A stretch of DNA of 20,058 nucleotides, from the NCBI RefSeq assembly GCF_900538805.1, contig NZ_UPZP01000036.1, positions 1-20,058 on the forward strand, in the 5' to 3' direction. The DNA is from an uncultured Dialister sp. GTDB lineage: Bacteria > Bacillota > Negativicutes > Veillonellales > Dialisteraceae. The notes under the pieces are model-generated. The model searched no databases. It saw only the letters and a program-made list of their open reading frames with translations, and was not told the DNA's origin. The first letter of the stretch is position 1. Every line of letters begins with the position of its first letter. A program made the translations under genes and the position numbers. Below are positions 6,362 to 13,742 of the stretch, piece by piece.

Positions 6362-6586
6362 GGTTTCCTATGGAGATAATACGCAATCACCCCACGCTGA
6401 AAGGGAAACTTTCGCAACCAGTTTCCTGCCGCTATGCTCCGCCAATGTCCCATGCCGGACAGGAAACTTTTCGCCAATAGTTTCCTGCCGCCATGCTCCA
6501 CCAATACCCCATGCCGGACAGGAAACCTTTCGCAACCAGTTTCCTATCATCATGCTCCGCCACTGCCCCACGCCGGATGGGAAACC
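6362..6586. repeat. Tandem array of a 59-bp hairpin-bearing unit, about 3.7 copies
   Basis: Units start at 6404 (58 bp), 6462 (59 bp) and 6521 (59 bp). A degenerate partial unit precedes them (6362-6403) and a short tail follows (6580-6586). Each full unit opens with an inverted repeat GGAAAC(T/C)...AGTTTCC around a loop TTCGC(A/C)A, then a (G/A)CC(G/A)CCA-type stretch and ATGCCGGACA. The array fills the gap between the barrel-like gene promoter and the typA terminator. The 83-residue minus-strand reading through it is repetitive and not a credible gene. Confidence 0.85.
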
Positions 6587-6590
6587 ATAT

Positions 6591-6637
6591 AAAAAAGACT
6601 GTGAAGAAATGATGACCATTTCTTCACAGTCTTTTTT
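6591..6637. terminator. Strong terminator downstream of typA
   Basis: A perfect 20-bp stem, AAAAAAGACTGTGAAGAAAT with its complement, closes a 7-base loop (GATGACC). Runs of A and T flank it, so it can work on both strands. It ends the typA transcript. Confidence 0.93.
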
Positions 6638-6657
6638 ATTTCATAAAGCGGAGTCCA

Positions 6658-8478
6658 TTACTGCTGGCTCTTTTTTACATTGGCGTTCTTATAGCGTGCC
6701 TGGCGGGAAAGGACCATCTTTCTCATGCGGATGCTCTTTGGTGTGACTTCCACCAGTTCGTCATCGTTAATCCATTCCAGTGCAGATTCCAGGGTGAACT
6801 TGCGGCATGGCGGCAGCTTGATGGCTTCGTCGGAGCCGGAAGCACGGGTGTTGGTGAGGTGCTTCTTCTTGCAGGGGTTCACGTCCATGTCCTGGTCTCT
6901 GGAGTTTTCACCCACAATCATGCCTTCATAGACTTCGACACCCGGTTCCAGGAAGAGTTCGCCTCTGTCCAGGATAGAGTTCAGGCCGTAGGCGGTGGTG
7001 ACACCTGCTTCAAAGGCCACCAGGGAGCCTCTGGTCCTTTCAGGAATGTCGCCCTTGTAGGGTGCATAGCCCTGGAAGACATGGTACATGATGCCGGTGC
7101 CTCTGGTGGTGGTGAGCAGTTCATTTCTGAAGCCGATGAGGCCGCGGGCGGGGATGGAGAATTCCATCTTCATGTAGCCTGCCAGTTCTTCCATGGAGAT
7201 CATTTCCGCTCTTCTGGGTCCAAGGCCTTCCATGACGGCGCCCATGAATTCCTGGGGCACTTCAATGGTCAGTCTTTCCAGCGGTTCGCACTTCTTGCCA
7301 TTGATAACCTTGTAAATAACCTGGGGTTTGGAAACTTCCAGTTCAAAGCCTTCACGGCGCATGGTTTCGATGAGTACGGAGAGATGAAGTTCGCCGCGGC
7401 CGGAAACCTTGAATGCATCGGAGGTGTCCGTGTCTTCTACGCGAAGGGCCACATTGGTTTCGATTTCTTTATAAAGACGGGCACGGATGTGGCGGGAGGT
7501 GACGAAGTCCCCTTCCTTGCCTGCAAAGGGGCTCTTGTTGACATGGAACACCATGGACAGGGTAGGTTCATCGATGTGGATGGACGGAAGGGCTTCGGGG
7601 TTTGTTGCATCAGCTACGGTCTCGCCGATGTTGATATCCTTGAAGCCTGCCATGGCGATAATGTCGCCGGCCTTAGCTTCCTGCACGGGAGTCCGTTTCA
7701 TTCCCTGCCAGGTGAAGAGGGAGCCGATATGGTCGCTGCGGATTTTGGTGCCGTCGGTAATGGCTACAGGCATACCCTGTTTAGCGGTGCCCCGGGTGAG
7801 ACGGCCAATGGCTACCTTGCCCAGGTAATCGTCCGCTTCCAGTGTGGTCACCATAACCTGCAGGCCGCCGTCGGGATCCACGTCCGGGCAGGGGCAGTAT
7901 TTCAGGATGGCATCAAAGAGGGGTCCCAGGTCCTTGCCTTCATCATTCATATGGAGCTTGGCAATGCCGTTTCTGGCGGAGCAGTAAATCAGTGGGAAAT
8001 CCAGCTGGTCGTCATCTGCTTCCAGTTCGATGAAGAGGTCCAGAATTTCGCCTTCCACGTCGGAAATACGCTGGTCCGGACGGTCGATTTTGTTGATGAC
8101 AACGATAGGTTTCAGCTTATGTTCCAGTGCCTTTCTCAGCACGTACTTGGTCTGGGGCATAGGGCCTTCATGGGCGTCTACCAGAAGCAGTACGCCGTCC
8201 ACCATGTTCAGGATACGTTCCACTTCGCCGCCAAAGTCAGCATGCCCTGGGGTGTCGACGATGTTGATTTTGACACCGTTGTGCATGACAGAGGTGTTCT
8301 TTGCCAAAATGGTAATGCCTCTTTCCCTTTCCAGCGGGTTGGAGTCCATGACACGTTCTGCCACTTTCTGGTTGTCCCTGAAAACATGACTCTGTTTCAG
8401 CATGGCATCGACAAGAGTCGTCTTGCCATGGTCGACATGGGCGATAATGGCAATGTTGCGGATATCTTCTCTTTTCAT
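6658..8478 (-). CDS. typA: Ribosome-associated translational GTPase TypA/BipA
   Basis: TypA/BipA is an EF-G-like GTPase that binds the ribosome and supports 50S assembly and growth under stress such as cold. The 606-residue length is standard. GTPase motifs are visible: G1 AHVDHGKT (13-20), G2 around ERGIT (52-56), G3 DTPGH (75-79) and G4 NKID (129-132). EF-Tu-like domain 2, EF-G-like domains III and V, and the family-specific C-terminal region follow (GRGELHLSVLIETMRREGFE, then MYHVFQGY and CRKFTLESALEWI). The Shine-Dalgarno is poor (GAGGGGG is about 13 bases away), so initiation may be modest. The gene is monocistronic, with an extended -10 promoter and a strong terminator. Confidence 0.98.
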   Translation of the reverse strand: MKREDIRNIAIIAHVDHGKTTLVDAMLKQSHVFRDNQKVAERVMDSNPLERERGITILAKNTSVMHNGVKINIVDTPGHADFGGEVERILNMVDGVLLLVDAHEGPMPQTKYVLRKALEHKLKPIVVINKIDRPDQRISDVEGEILDLFIELEADDDQLDFPLIYCSARNGIAKLHMNDEGKDLGPLFDAILKYCPCPDVDPDGGLQVMVTTLEADDYLGKVAIGRLTRGTAKQGMPVAITDGTKIRSDHIGSLFTWQGMKRTPVQEAKAGDIIAMAGFKDINIGETVADATNPEALPSIHIDEPTLSMVFHVNKSPFAGKEGDFVTSRHIRARLYKEIETNVALRVEDTDTSDAFKVSGRGELHLSVLIETMRREGFELEVSKPQVIYKVINGKKCEPLERLTIEVPQEFMGAVMEGLGPRRAEMISMEELAGYMKMEFSIPARGLIGFRNELLTTTRGTGIMYHVFQGYAPYKGDIPERTRGSLVAFEAGVTTAYGLNSILDRGELFLEPGVEVYEGMIVGENSRDQDMDVNPCKKKHLTNTRASGSDEAIKLPPCRKFTLESALEWINDDELVEVTPKSIRMRKMVLSRQARYKNANVKKSQQ

Positions 8479-8528
8479 TCTTTCTTTTTCCCCCTCGGGT
8501 ATACTGCAAAAATCAATGTATCTTTGTT

Positions 8529-8537
8529 ATTATACCA
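8529..8537 (-). promoter_or_regulatory. Extended -10 promoter of typA
   Basis: On the minus strand, TGGTATAAT matches TGnTATAAT, about 50 bases before the start. No recognisable -35 is present. Confidence 0.6.
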
Positions 8538-8632
8538 CAAAGACACAAAGCTTTTTCATATCTAGAAAATACAATTTATTATACCATGGTTTTTCCTGTT
8601 TGAGAAGAAAATTTTTATCCCCATTTCTGCTG

Positions 8633-8672
8633 AAAAGGGCCGTGAAAAACGATTATCATTTTATCACGGCCC
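8633..8672 (-). terminator. Terminator of the metallo-beta-lactamase-fold gene
   Basis: On the minus strand, the stem GGGCCGTGA/TCACGGCCC is followed by TTTT. The loop is long (18 bases). It lies about 60 bases after the gene's stop. Confidence 0.7.
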
Positions 8673-8731
8673 CTCAGCATGAAGTGCAAACCCTAATCTA
8701 TAGATGAAGGTTTATGTTCCCTATGAAATTG

Positions 8732-9832
8732 CTATTTCATCATTTTCCACCATTCCCTGAAGTGCTGCGTTTCATCGCCCATATAGACGGCTTCCCCGAT
8801 TTCCGGTGTAAGGAGGTGGAAGGATTTTCCCTCTGCCGCCTCTTCCATCCTTTCATAGGGTTCCTGCCAGGTGTGGATAGAGAGGGCGTACTTGCCGTTG
8901 TGGCAGGGAATGACTGTCCTGGCCCCTATTTCTTCCGCTGCCTTTGCGCTTTCCTCAGGCAGCATATGGACGGAGTGCCAGTTTCTGCTATACTGGCCGT
9001 CTTCCATCAAGGCCAGGTCAAAACCGCCAAACTGTTTTCCAATATCCCGGAACCTTCCGTCATAGCCGCCGTCACCGCTGTAGTATACCTTCCGATTTGG
9101 AGTGATGAAGGCAAAGGAAGCGGGAAGGGTCTGGTTTCTTTTAAGCATCCGTCCGGTAAAGTGGCGGGTAGGAAGCACCCATATGGCAAGGCCATCCAGC
9201 TTCACCTCTTCATTCCAGTCAGCTTCATGGATTTTGGACAGGGGATAGCCCCATTTTTCGTAGTATCCCCCATTGCCAAGGCCCGTCACCACATACTTTA
9301 CCTTCGGCTCTATTTTCTTCACGAAATCATAGTCCAGATGATCCCAGTGGTCATGGGACAGCACCATCACGTCCAAATCATCGGGAATGTCGTCCGGACC
9401 GTATACATTGCTTCCATCAAAGGCCCCGGCAATGAATGGAACAGGCGAGGCGTACCGGGCAGATACGGGATCAATCAGTATTTTCTTTCCGCCTATCTGC
9501 ATATAAAAGGAAGAATGCCCCATCCACACCACCACGTCTTCCTCCCGGGGGATGGATTTCAGGTCCGTCTTTTCATGCCGCATAGGTTCCTCCGGCATAT
9601 TGACGCCGGCGGTGGGGAAAAAGAAAGGCTTCCAGAAGGACATATCCGCCTCCACCTTTTCATGGGGCACGTCAGGCCGGAATTCCCCGTCCCTGTAATG
9701 GGGCGACGCTTCTATGCGGGCCCGTCGTTCCGGTGTCATCAAAGGGTCCATCTCGTCCCGGTTGATGAACCAAAAGCCCGCCAGCAGGAGGCAGGCCGCC
9801 CCCAGAGCTGCGATTTTAAACAAAGAAAGCAT
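8732..9832 (-). CDS. Membrane-anchored metallo-beta-lactamase-fold hydrolase (RomA/NAPE-PLD-like)
   Basis: From the ATG at 9832 (AGGAG five bases upstream) the protein has 366 residues. Residues 1-22 form a hydrophobic signal-anchor without a lipobox Cys. The segment MTPERRARIEASPHYRDGEF resembles the N-terminal region of bacterial RomA/NAPE-PLD-like proteins. The metal motif is HDHWDH (160-165), with further likely ligands His224 (TRHFTG), Asp254 (SGDGGYDG) and His311 (IPCHNGK). The family hydrolyses phosphodiesters or lactones, and in animals N-acyl-phosphatidylethanolamine. The bacterial substrate is unknown, so no precise reaction is claimed. The catalytic domain should face the periplasm if the anchor inserts with the usual polarity. 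The gene is divergent from nadE, with its own promoter and terminator. Confidence 0.88.
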   Translation of the reverse strand: MLSLFKIAALGAACLLLAGFWFINRDEMDPLMTPERRARIEASPHYRDGEFRPDVPHEKVEADMSFWKPFFFPTAGVNMPEEPMRHEKTDLKSIPREEDVVVWMGHSSFYMQIGGKKILIDPVSARYASPVPFIAGAFDGSNVYGPDDIPDDLDVMVLSHDHWDHLDYDFVKKIEPKVKYVVTGLGNGGYYEKWGYPLSKIHEADWNEEVKLDGLAIWVLPTRHFTGRMLKRNQTLPASFAFITPNRKVYYSGDGGYDGRFRDIGKQFGGFDLALMEDGQYSRNWHSVHMLPEESAKAAEEIGARTVIPCHNGKYALSIHTWQEPYERMEEAAEGKSFHLLTPEIGEAVYMGDETQHFREWWKMMK

Positions 9833-9863
9833 AATTTCTCCTTTTATAGAACCATATGATTTC

Positions 9864-9894
9864 ATTATACCGGTTAAAGTTCACTTGAAGTCAA
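9864..9894 (-). promoter_or_regulatory. Promoter of the metallo-beta-lactamase-fold gene
   Basis: On the minus strand, TTGACT (9889-9894) and TATAAT (9864-9869) lie 19 bases apart, just upstream of the start at 9832. The spacing is slightly long. Confidence 0.55.
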
Positions 9895-9917
9895 TCGATG
9901 GCAGAGGAAATAAAAGA

Positions 9918-9946
9918 TTTACAGGCCTGCTTCCTGCCTGTACAAT
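9918..9946 (+). promoter_or_regulatory. Promoter of nadE
   Basis: TTTACA (9918-9923) and TACAAT (9941-9946) are separated by exactly 17 bases, 40 bases before the nadE start. Confidence 0.7.
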
Positions 9947-9985
9947 GAAGGAAAGGAAATCATCAAAAAGAAAAGAGGCTTTGCC

Positions 9986-11860
9986 ATGATTAAAATCGCC
10001 ACCGCCCAGATTGATGTGATTCCCGGAAACATTCGGGAAAACTGGAAACAGATAGAAGAGGAAATCAGAATGGCCAGAGAAAAAGGCGCCCATATCCTGG
10101 TGCTGCCGGAAATGTGCCTCACCGGCTACCTCATCGGCGACCTGTGGGACCAAAGCGCCTTTCTCCGGGAATGTGAAGCCTATAATGAAAAAATAGCCGC
10201 AGCAGCCAGGGGTATGACCATCCTCTGGGGCAGCTGTGCCATAGACTGGGAGAGAACAAATGACGACGGCAGACCTAGAAAATACAACGCCGCCTTTGCC
10301 GCTGCCGATGGGCATTTCCTCGTTCCGGAAAATGGAAGTCACCCCTATGTCATCAAAACCCTTCTTCCCAATTACCGCTGCTTCGATGATCGGCGCTATT
10401 TCACCTCCCTTCGCCAGAAGGCAATGGAAGAAAATCTTCCCGTAGAAGACGCTCTCACCCCCTTCCTTCTTCCTGCCGGTGAAGAGACCATCCGGGCCGG
10501 CGTCCTTCTCTGCGAAGACAGCTGGGACGAGAACTACAGCCTATCGCCCATGTCCATTCTGGCGAAGAAAAACATTTCCCTTTTCTTCAACCTCTCCGCT
10601 TCCCCCTTCACTTTGGGCAAAAATGAAAAGCGGCACCGCATGCTGGGCGCCGCTCTCTCCAAACTGCACATTCCCATGGTCTACGTGAACCAGCGGGGCC
10701 TCCAGAATAACGGAAAAACCTGCTACACCTTCGACGGCATGACCGCCGCCTATGACCGGGAAGGCCGCCTTACCGCCGAAGCCCGTCCCTATGAGGAGCC
10801 CCGGTGCTTCTTCCTTTTTGACCGGGAACATGGAAATCTGATTCCTGAGACCCCCATGGACCCCTTTCGATGCAGTCTCCTCCTTCCGGCCCTCCGCTAC
10901 GGGGTGAAGAAGTTCCTTTCCTCCATCCACGTGGACCGTGTGGTCATCGGCGTATCCGGCGGCATCGACTCCGCTGTCAACGCTGCCCTCTACCGCTCCG
11001 TCCTTCCGGAGGGTCATCTGCTGCTGGTGAATACGCCTACCCGCTTCAATTCGGAGATGACAAAGGGCCTGGCCAAAAAGCTGGCAGACAATCTGGAATC
11101 CCCCTATCTCACCATTCCCATCGGCTCCTTCATCGATGAAACCGCCGCTGCTTTGGAAGGGCTTCCCGTTGGAAGCGGAAATATCCACCTCACCGGTTTC
11201 ATGAAGGAAAACATGCAGGCCAGGGATAGGAGCAGCCGCATCCTTTCCGCCCTGTCCGCCGCCTTCGGCGGTATCTTTACCTGCAACGCCAACAAAACGG
11301 AAATGACCGTAGGCTACGGCACCCTCTACGGCGACCTGGCCGGCGCCCTGGCGGCTACGGCGGACCTTTGGAAGTACCAGATTTATGAACTGGGAAGAGC
11401 GCTGAATCAATGGTACGGGAGAAACGTCATTCCCGAAGGGATTTTTACCGTAAAGCCAAGCGCCGAGCTCTCTGAAAACCAGGACGTCACAAAGGGTTTG
11501 GGGGATCCCCTCATTTACGAATACCATGACTACCTCCTGAAAAGCTTCATAGAACCCTGGCAGAGAAATACGCCGGAGGATATCCTTGGCTGGTACGCCC
11601 ATGGAAATCTGGAAGAACACCTGGGCTGCCAGGTAAAGGTGAAAGATCTTTTCCCCACAAGCGCCGATTTCATCAAGGATCTGGAACGCTGGTGGAACCT
11701 CTTTGCCGGGTTTGCCGTGGCTAAAAGAATCCAGGCTCCCCCTCTCATCGCCATCAGCCGCCGCCCCTACGGCTACGACCTGCGGGAATCCCAGGTCCGT
11801 CCCTACTATACGGACCGGTATCTGGAGATGAAGAAGAGGATGCTGCCTGCAGAGTCATAA
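9986..11860 (+). CDS. nadE: Glutamine-dependent NAD(+) synthetase
   Basis: The enzyme performs the last step of NAD synthesis: it amidates deamido-NAD using ATP and ammonia released from glutamine. It has 624 residues in two domains. The N-terminal nitrilase-type glutaminase carries the triad Glu42 (VLPEM), Lys124 (IKTLLPNY) and Cys176 (LLCEDSW). The C-terminal synthetase carries the PP-loop SGGIDS (324-329), the adenylation site. Further matches are the conserved NANKTEMTVGY and KPSAEL segments. The two-domain form uses glutamine directly, unlike short ammonia-dependent NadE. AGAGG lies seven bases before the ATG. The gene is monocistronic, with its own promoter and a terminator about 108 bases after the stop. 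Confidence 0.97.
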   Translation: MIKIATAQIDVIPGNIRENWKQIEEEIRMAREKGAHILVLPEMCLTGYLIGDLWDQSAFLRECEAYNEKIAAAARGMTILWGSCAIDWERTNDDGRPRKYNAAFAAADGHFLVPENGSHPYVIKTLLPNYRCFDDRRYFTSLRQKAMEENLPVEDALTPFLLPAGEETIRAGVLLCEDSWDENYSLSPMSILAKKNISLFFNLSASPFTLGKNEKRHRMLGAALSKLHIPMVYVNQRGLQNNGKTCYTFDGMTAAYDREGRLTAEARPYEEPRCFFLFDREHGNLIPETPMDPFRCSLLLPALRYGVKKFLSSIHVDRVVIGVSGGIDSAVNAALYRSVLPEGHLLLVNTPTRFNSEMTKGLAKKLADNLESPYLTIPIGSFIDETAAALEGLPVGSGNIHLTGFMKENMQARDRSSRILSALSAAFGGIFTCNANKTEMTVGYGTLYGDLAGALAATADLWKYQIYELGRALNQWYGRNVIPEGIFTVKPSAELSENQDVTKGLGDPLIYEYHDYLLKSFIEPWQRNTPEDILGWYAHGNLEEHLGCQVKVKDLFPTSADFIKDLERWWNLFAGFAVAKRIQAPPLIAISRRPYGYDLRESQVRPYYTDRYLEMKKRMLPAES

Positions 11861-11881
11861 TTTATGCAGTGTCTTCATCGT

Positions 11882-11932
11882 ATAGGTTCAAAGGGTTCAG
11901 AGGGTTATGGCGGCGCCTTGGGGGCGCCATTT
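11882..11932. repeat. Modular repeat, minimal copy
   Basis: A short copy of the dispersed family: GGTTCAAAGGGTTCAGAGGG (11886-11905), then a GGCGCC/GGCGCC hairpin around 11912-11929 and ATTTTATAAG. It sits between the nadE stop and its terminator. Confidence 0.65.
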
Positions 11933-11967
11933 TATAAGAAAAAGTAAAAAAATCTTTTTTCCAGCAC

Positions 11968-11996
11968 AAAAAAGCAGCCCGTAAGGACTGCTTTTT
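11968..11996. terminator. Terminator downstream of nadE
   Basis: The stem AAAAAGCAG/CTGCTTTTT extends to a GTAA loop through two more G-C pairs and one mismatch. A- and T-runs on the two sides would allow function on both strands. Confidence 0.8.
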
Positions 11997-11999
11997 GCA

Positions 12000-12389
12000 T
12001 GGAAAAACTCCTGATTTGTCCCATGCTGATACGCGGTAGGGCTCAGGCTGACTTTTTCGGTGAATCGGCCAGGGGCAGCCGCCGAAGCGGAATGTCTGTG
12101 TCGTCAAGGAAAATAAATGAAAGCCATAATTGCCACCAGGATTTCTAACAGGTTTTTCCTCAGGAGCTTTTCAGTTTTCGGTATACCGGAGAAAGGCGAT
12201 GAATATTGGAAGTTCCTTTCCCCTCCCCCTGTTCCTTATAAGGATGTGCACATGACAGAAGGAAGAAGAAAATCCCTTCAGGGCCCTTTCGCCTTTCTCT
12301 ATTTACATAGTCAAAATGCAGAAGAACTGTATCACAAAGAACAAGGATAGAAGCGTAAATTCGACCTTCTATCTTCTACTTTCTATCTT
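12000..12389. other. Gene-free intergenic region with local RNA-like structure
   Basis: No ORF here has a convincing start or composition. The 77-residue plus-strand reading at 12117 lacks any recognisable feature. Two short inverted repeats are visible: 12047-12070 (GGCTGA/TCGGCC) and 12079-12090. The latter reads CCGCTTCGGCGG on the minus strand, a C(UUCG)G tetraloop hairpin. Near the end, GATAGAAG (12346-12353) and CTTCTATC (12366-12373) could form a weak terminator for the methyltransferase on the minus strand. Direct repeats of TTCTATCTTCTA type follow (about 12367-12392). I could not match the structured part to a known riboswitch, SRP RNA, 6S RNA or tmRNA by eye. Confidence 0.4.
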
Positions 12390-13118
12390 CTAATTCCTAT
12401 CCTTCACCGCCCGAATGCAGAAAAGAGGCGCCGGGTCATAGTCCCACTCTTTGGACAGGTGGACCAGGGGACGGATATCTTTTTCCAAAGTCACTTCAGA
12501 AAAGCCCAGGGACAAAAGTCTTTCCACGTCCCAGCCAGGGCGGCGGTGGGTGCTGATACGGACGGAGTCCTTCAGTTCCTGGCAGAGCTGAATCAGGCTG
12601 TCCTCTACGCCGTGGTGGGCATTTTTAGCCAGTCTGGAGGTGACGGTGAAATCCATGGGGCCGTAATCGGTGTCCATGTTGAGAAGGACGCCGCCTTTTT
12701 TCAATACCCTGAGCCAGGATGCATAGGCTTTAGGCACATCCGGAAGATTCCAGGTCACATTGCGGGTGACGATGGCATCAAAGGTATCGTCCGGAAAGGG
12801 CAGATTCATCACGTCCCCCTGCACGAAGGAAATGGCAGCGCCCTCCCTTTCTGCATTGGCCGCTGCTTCCTTCAGCATGTCCGATGAAAAATCAAGGGCC
12901 GTCACCGTGCATCCGGAAAGGGAAAGGATAATGGCCAGAAAGGCAGGCCCCGTGCCTGCATCCAATATATGAAGGGGCCGGCCCTTCGGAAGCCTTTCCA
13001 GCAGAAACGCTTCCCAGGCCTTCCTGTCCGGGCCGGACAGTTCTTTCCTTCTGAGACTGCTGTAGCCGCGGCTCCTCTGATTCCAGTAACCCCTGTTTTT
13101 CTCTTCGAAATGGTCCAT
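12390..13118 (-). CDS. Class I SAM-dependent methyltransferase
   Basis: The 242-residue protein has a Rossmann-fold methyltransferase core. Motif I is ILDAGTGPAFLAI (about 51-63), with the acidic motif II residue in VTALDFSSDML, a GDVMNLPFPDDTFD motif III-like stretch and the motif IV-like VTRNVTWNLPD. Similar proteins methylate quinones, metabolites or toxic substrates; the substrate here is unknown. I place the start at 13118 because GAGGG lies seven bases before it. The longer TTG (13142) and ATG (13136) readings would begin inside or right after the terminator hairpin at 13141-13167. The short gap to that hairpin leaves almost no room for a promoter, so expression may come from read-through of the upstream thioredoxin-fold gene. 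Confidence 0.88.
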   Translation of the reverse strand: MDHFEEKNRGYWNQRSRGYSSLRRKELSGPDRKAWEAFLLERLPKGRPLHILDAGTGPAFLAIILSLSGCTVTALDFSSDMLKEAAANAEREGAAISFVQGDVMNLPFPDDTFDAIVTRNVTWNLPDVPKAYASWLRVLKKGGVLLNMDTDYGPMDFTVTSRLAKNAHHGVEDSLIQLCQELKDSVRISTHRRPGWDVERLLSLGFSEVTLEKDIRPLVHLSKEWDYDPAPLFCIRAVKDRN

Positions 13119-13140
13119 CTCTTTTCCCTCTCTCATAATC

Positions 13141-13167
13141 AAAAGGCCGCTTCATCTGCGGCCTTTT
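13141..13167 (-). terminator. Terminator or attenuator between the thioredoxin-fold and methyltransferase genes
   Basis: On the minus strand, a perfect stem AAAAGGCCGC/GCGGCCTTTT closes a 7-base loop and is followed by further T-rich sequence. It sits only 22 bases before the methyltransferase start. Confidence 0.8.
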
Positions 13168-13180
13168 TTGTAATGTTTTA

Positions 13181-13465
13181 TCAGCCCTTCAGTGCTTCGT
13201 CAAATACACCTTTCACTGCTTTTTCAATGGTTTCATAATCCATACCGGGCTTGGCTTCAAAGTACTTCTTTCCTTCTATGAAAAGGCTTGGTACGTAGTA
13301 GTAGTCCTTTCCATAGGGCGCCGCCAGCTCAGGCTGGGTGGTCTCATCGATTTCCTCTACCTTCACATCTTTGTACTTTTCCTCCTGCTGCAGAAGGCCG
13401 ATGGCCTTTCTGGCTTTGGCGCAGTAGGGGCAGCCGGGAATTTTAATCATAATTATGTTTTTCAT
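13181..13465 (-). CDS. Glutaredoxin-like thioredoxin-fold protein (CPYC)
   Basis: The 94-residue cytosolic protein has the classic glutaredoxin-type active site CPYC at residues 12-15, right after the first beta strand (NIIMIKIPG). It also has the cis-Pro of the fold in VPSLFIEGKKYFEA (YYVPS). The length fits a small glutaredoxin/NrdH-type thiol-disulfide oxidoreductase. The electron donor and targets cannot be told from sequence. AAAGGAGG precedes the ATG at a good distance, and a 17-base-spaced promoter lies at 13501-13529. A terminator follows, with the methyltransferase gene downstream. Confidence 0.9.
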   Translation of the reverse strand: MKNIIMIKIPGCPYCAKARKAIGLLQQEEKYKDVKVEEIDETTQPELAAPYGKDYYYVPSLFIEGKKYFEAKPGMDYETIEKAVKGVFDEALKG

Positions 13466-13500
13466 AGGAATGCCTCCTTTATATTTATTTCCATAAATAT

Positions 13501-13529
13501 AGAATACACTAAACTCTTCTCTTTCACAA
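13501..13529 (-). promoter_or_regulatory. Promoter of the glutaredoxin-like gene
   Basis: On the minus strand, TTGTGA (13524-13529) and TATTCT (13501-13506) are separated by 17 bases, 35 bases before the start. Confidence 0.6.
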
Positions 13530-13543
13530 GTATTTTATAGGGA

Positions 13544-13690
13544 GGCCGCTTTGCGGCCAGGGTTCAAAGGGTTCATAAGGTTCAGAGGGTTCAAAGGGTG
13601 AGTGGATTGCCCTTTGGGTCAATAAATTTTATATGCCCCTTACGGCAGCGGGAAGCCCTTCCCATCGCGCTTCCTGCGGTAAGCGGAGCC
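13544..13690. repeat. Modular hairpin repeat block C
   Basis: The hairpin GGCCGC-TTT-GCGGCC (13544-13558) is followed by four GGTTCA-type tracts (about 13560-13598). A second hairpin, ATTGCCC/GGGTCAAT (13606-13623), leads into AATAAATTTTATATGCC. Order and sequence parallel block B (3048-3154): hairpin, GGTTCA tract, hairpin, ATRAATTTTATATGCC. Confidence 0.75.
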
Positions 13691-13706
13691 GGCAGCCCCA
13701 CCATTC

Positions 13707-13739
13707 AAAAAGCAGGAAAGGCTCTCCTTTCCTGCTTTT
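13707..13739 (-). terminator. Terminator of the DEAD-box helicase gene
   Basis: The stem AAAAGCAGGAAAG/CTTTCCTGCTTTT closes a 6-base loop with a T-run on the minus strand, immediately after the helicase stop. Confidence 0.9.
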
Positions 13740-13742
13740 CTA

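Noticed and set aside
6362..6586. A CRISPR array
   Set aside because: The whole 59-bp unit is repeated without unique spacers, and no cas genes are nearby.
6368..6619. An 83-residue minus-strand ORF through the 59-bp repeats
   Set aside because: It lies within the tandem repeat and its terminator, and has no ribosome binding site. Its Trp- and Gly-rich repeats reflect the DNA repeat.
6859..8565. A 568-residue plus-strand ORF opposite typA
   Set aside because: It is the antisense shadow of typA, which has all GTPase motifs. The length comes from the codon bias of the real gene. Other long antisense readings, such as 8714-9859 and 14277-15311, are rejected for the same reason.
11862..12107. 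An 81-residue minus-strand ORF after nadE
   Set aside because: It runs through the terminator and the GGTTCA repeat and shows no protein-like features.
12000..12115. A cobalamin, TPP, SAM or T-box riboswitch
   Set aside because: Short pieces such as GCTGCCCC resemble parts of known motifs, but the order and the other conserved boxes are missing, and the downstream plus-strand side has no gene to regulate.
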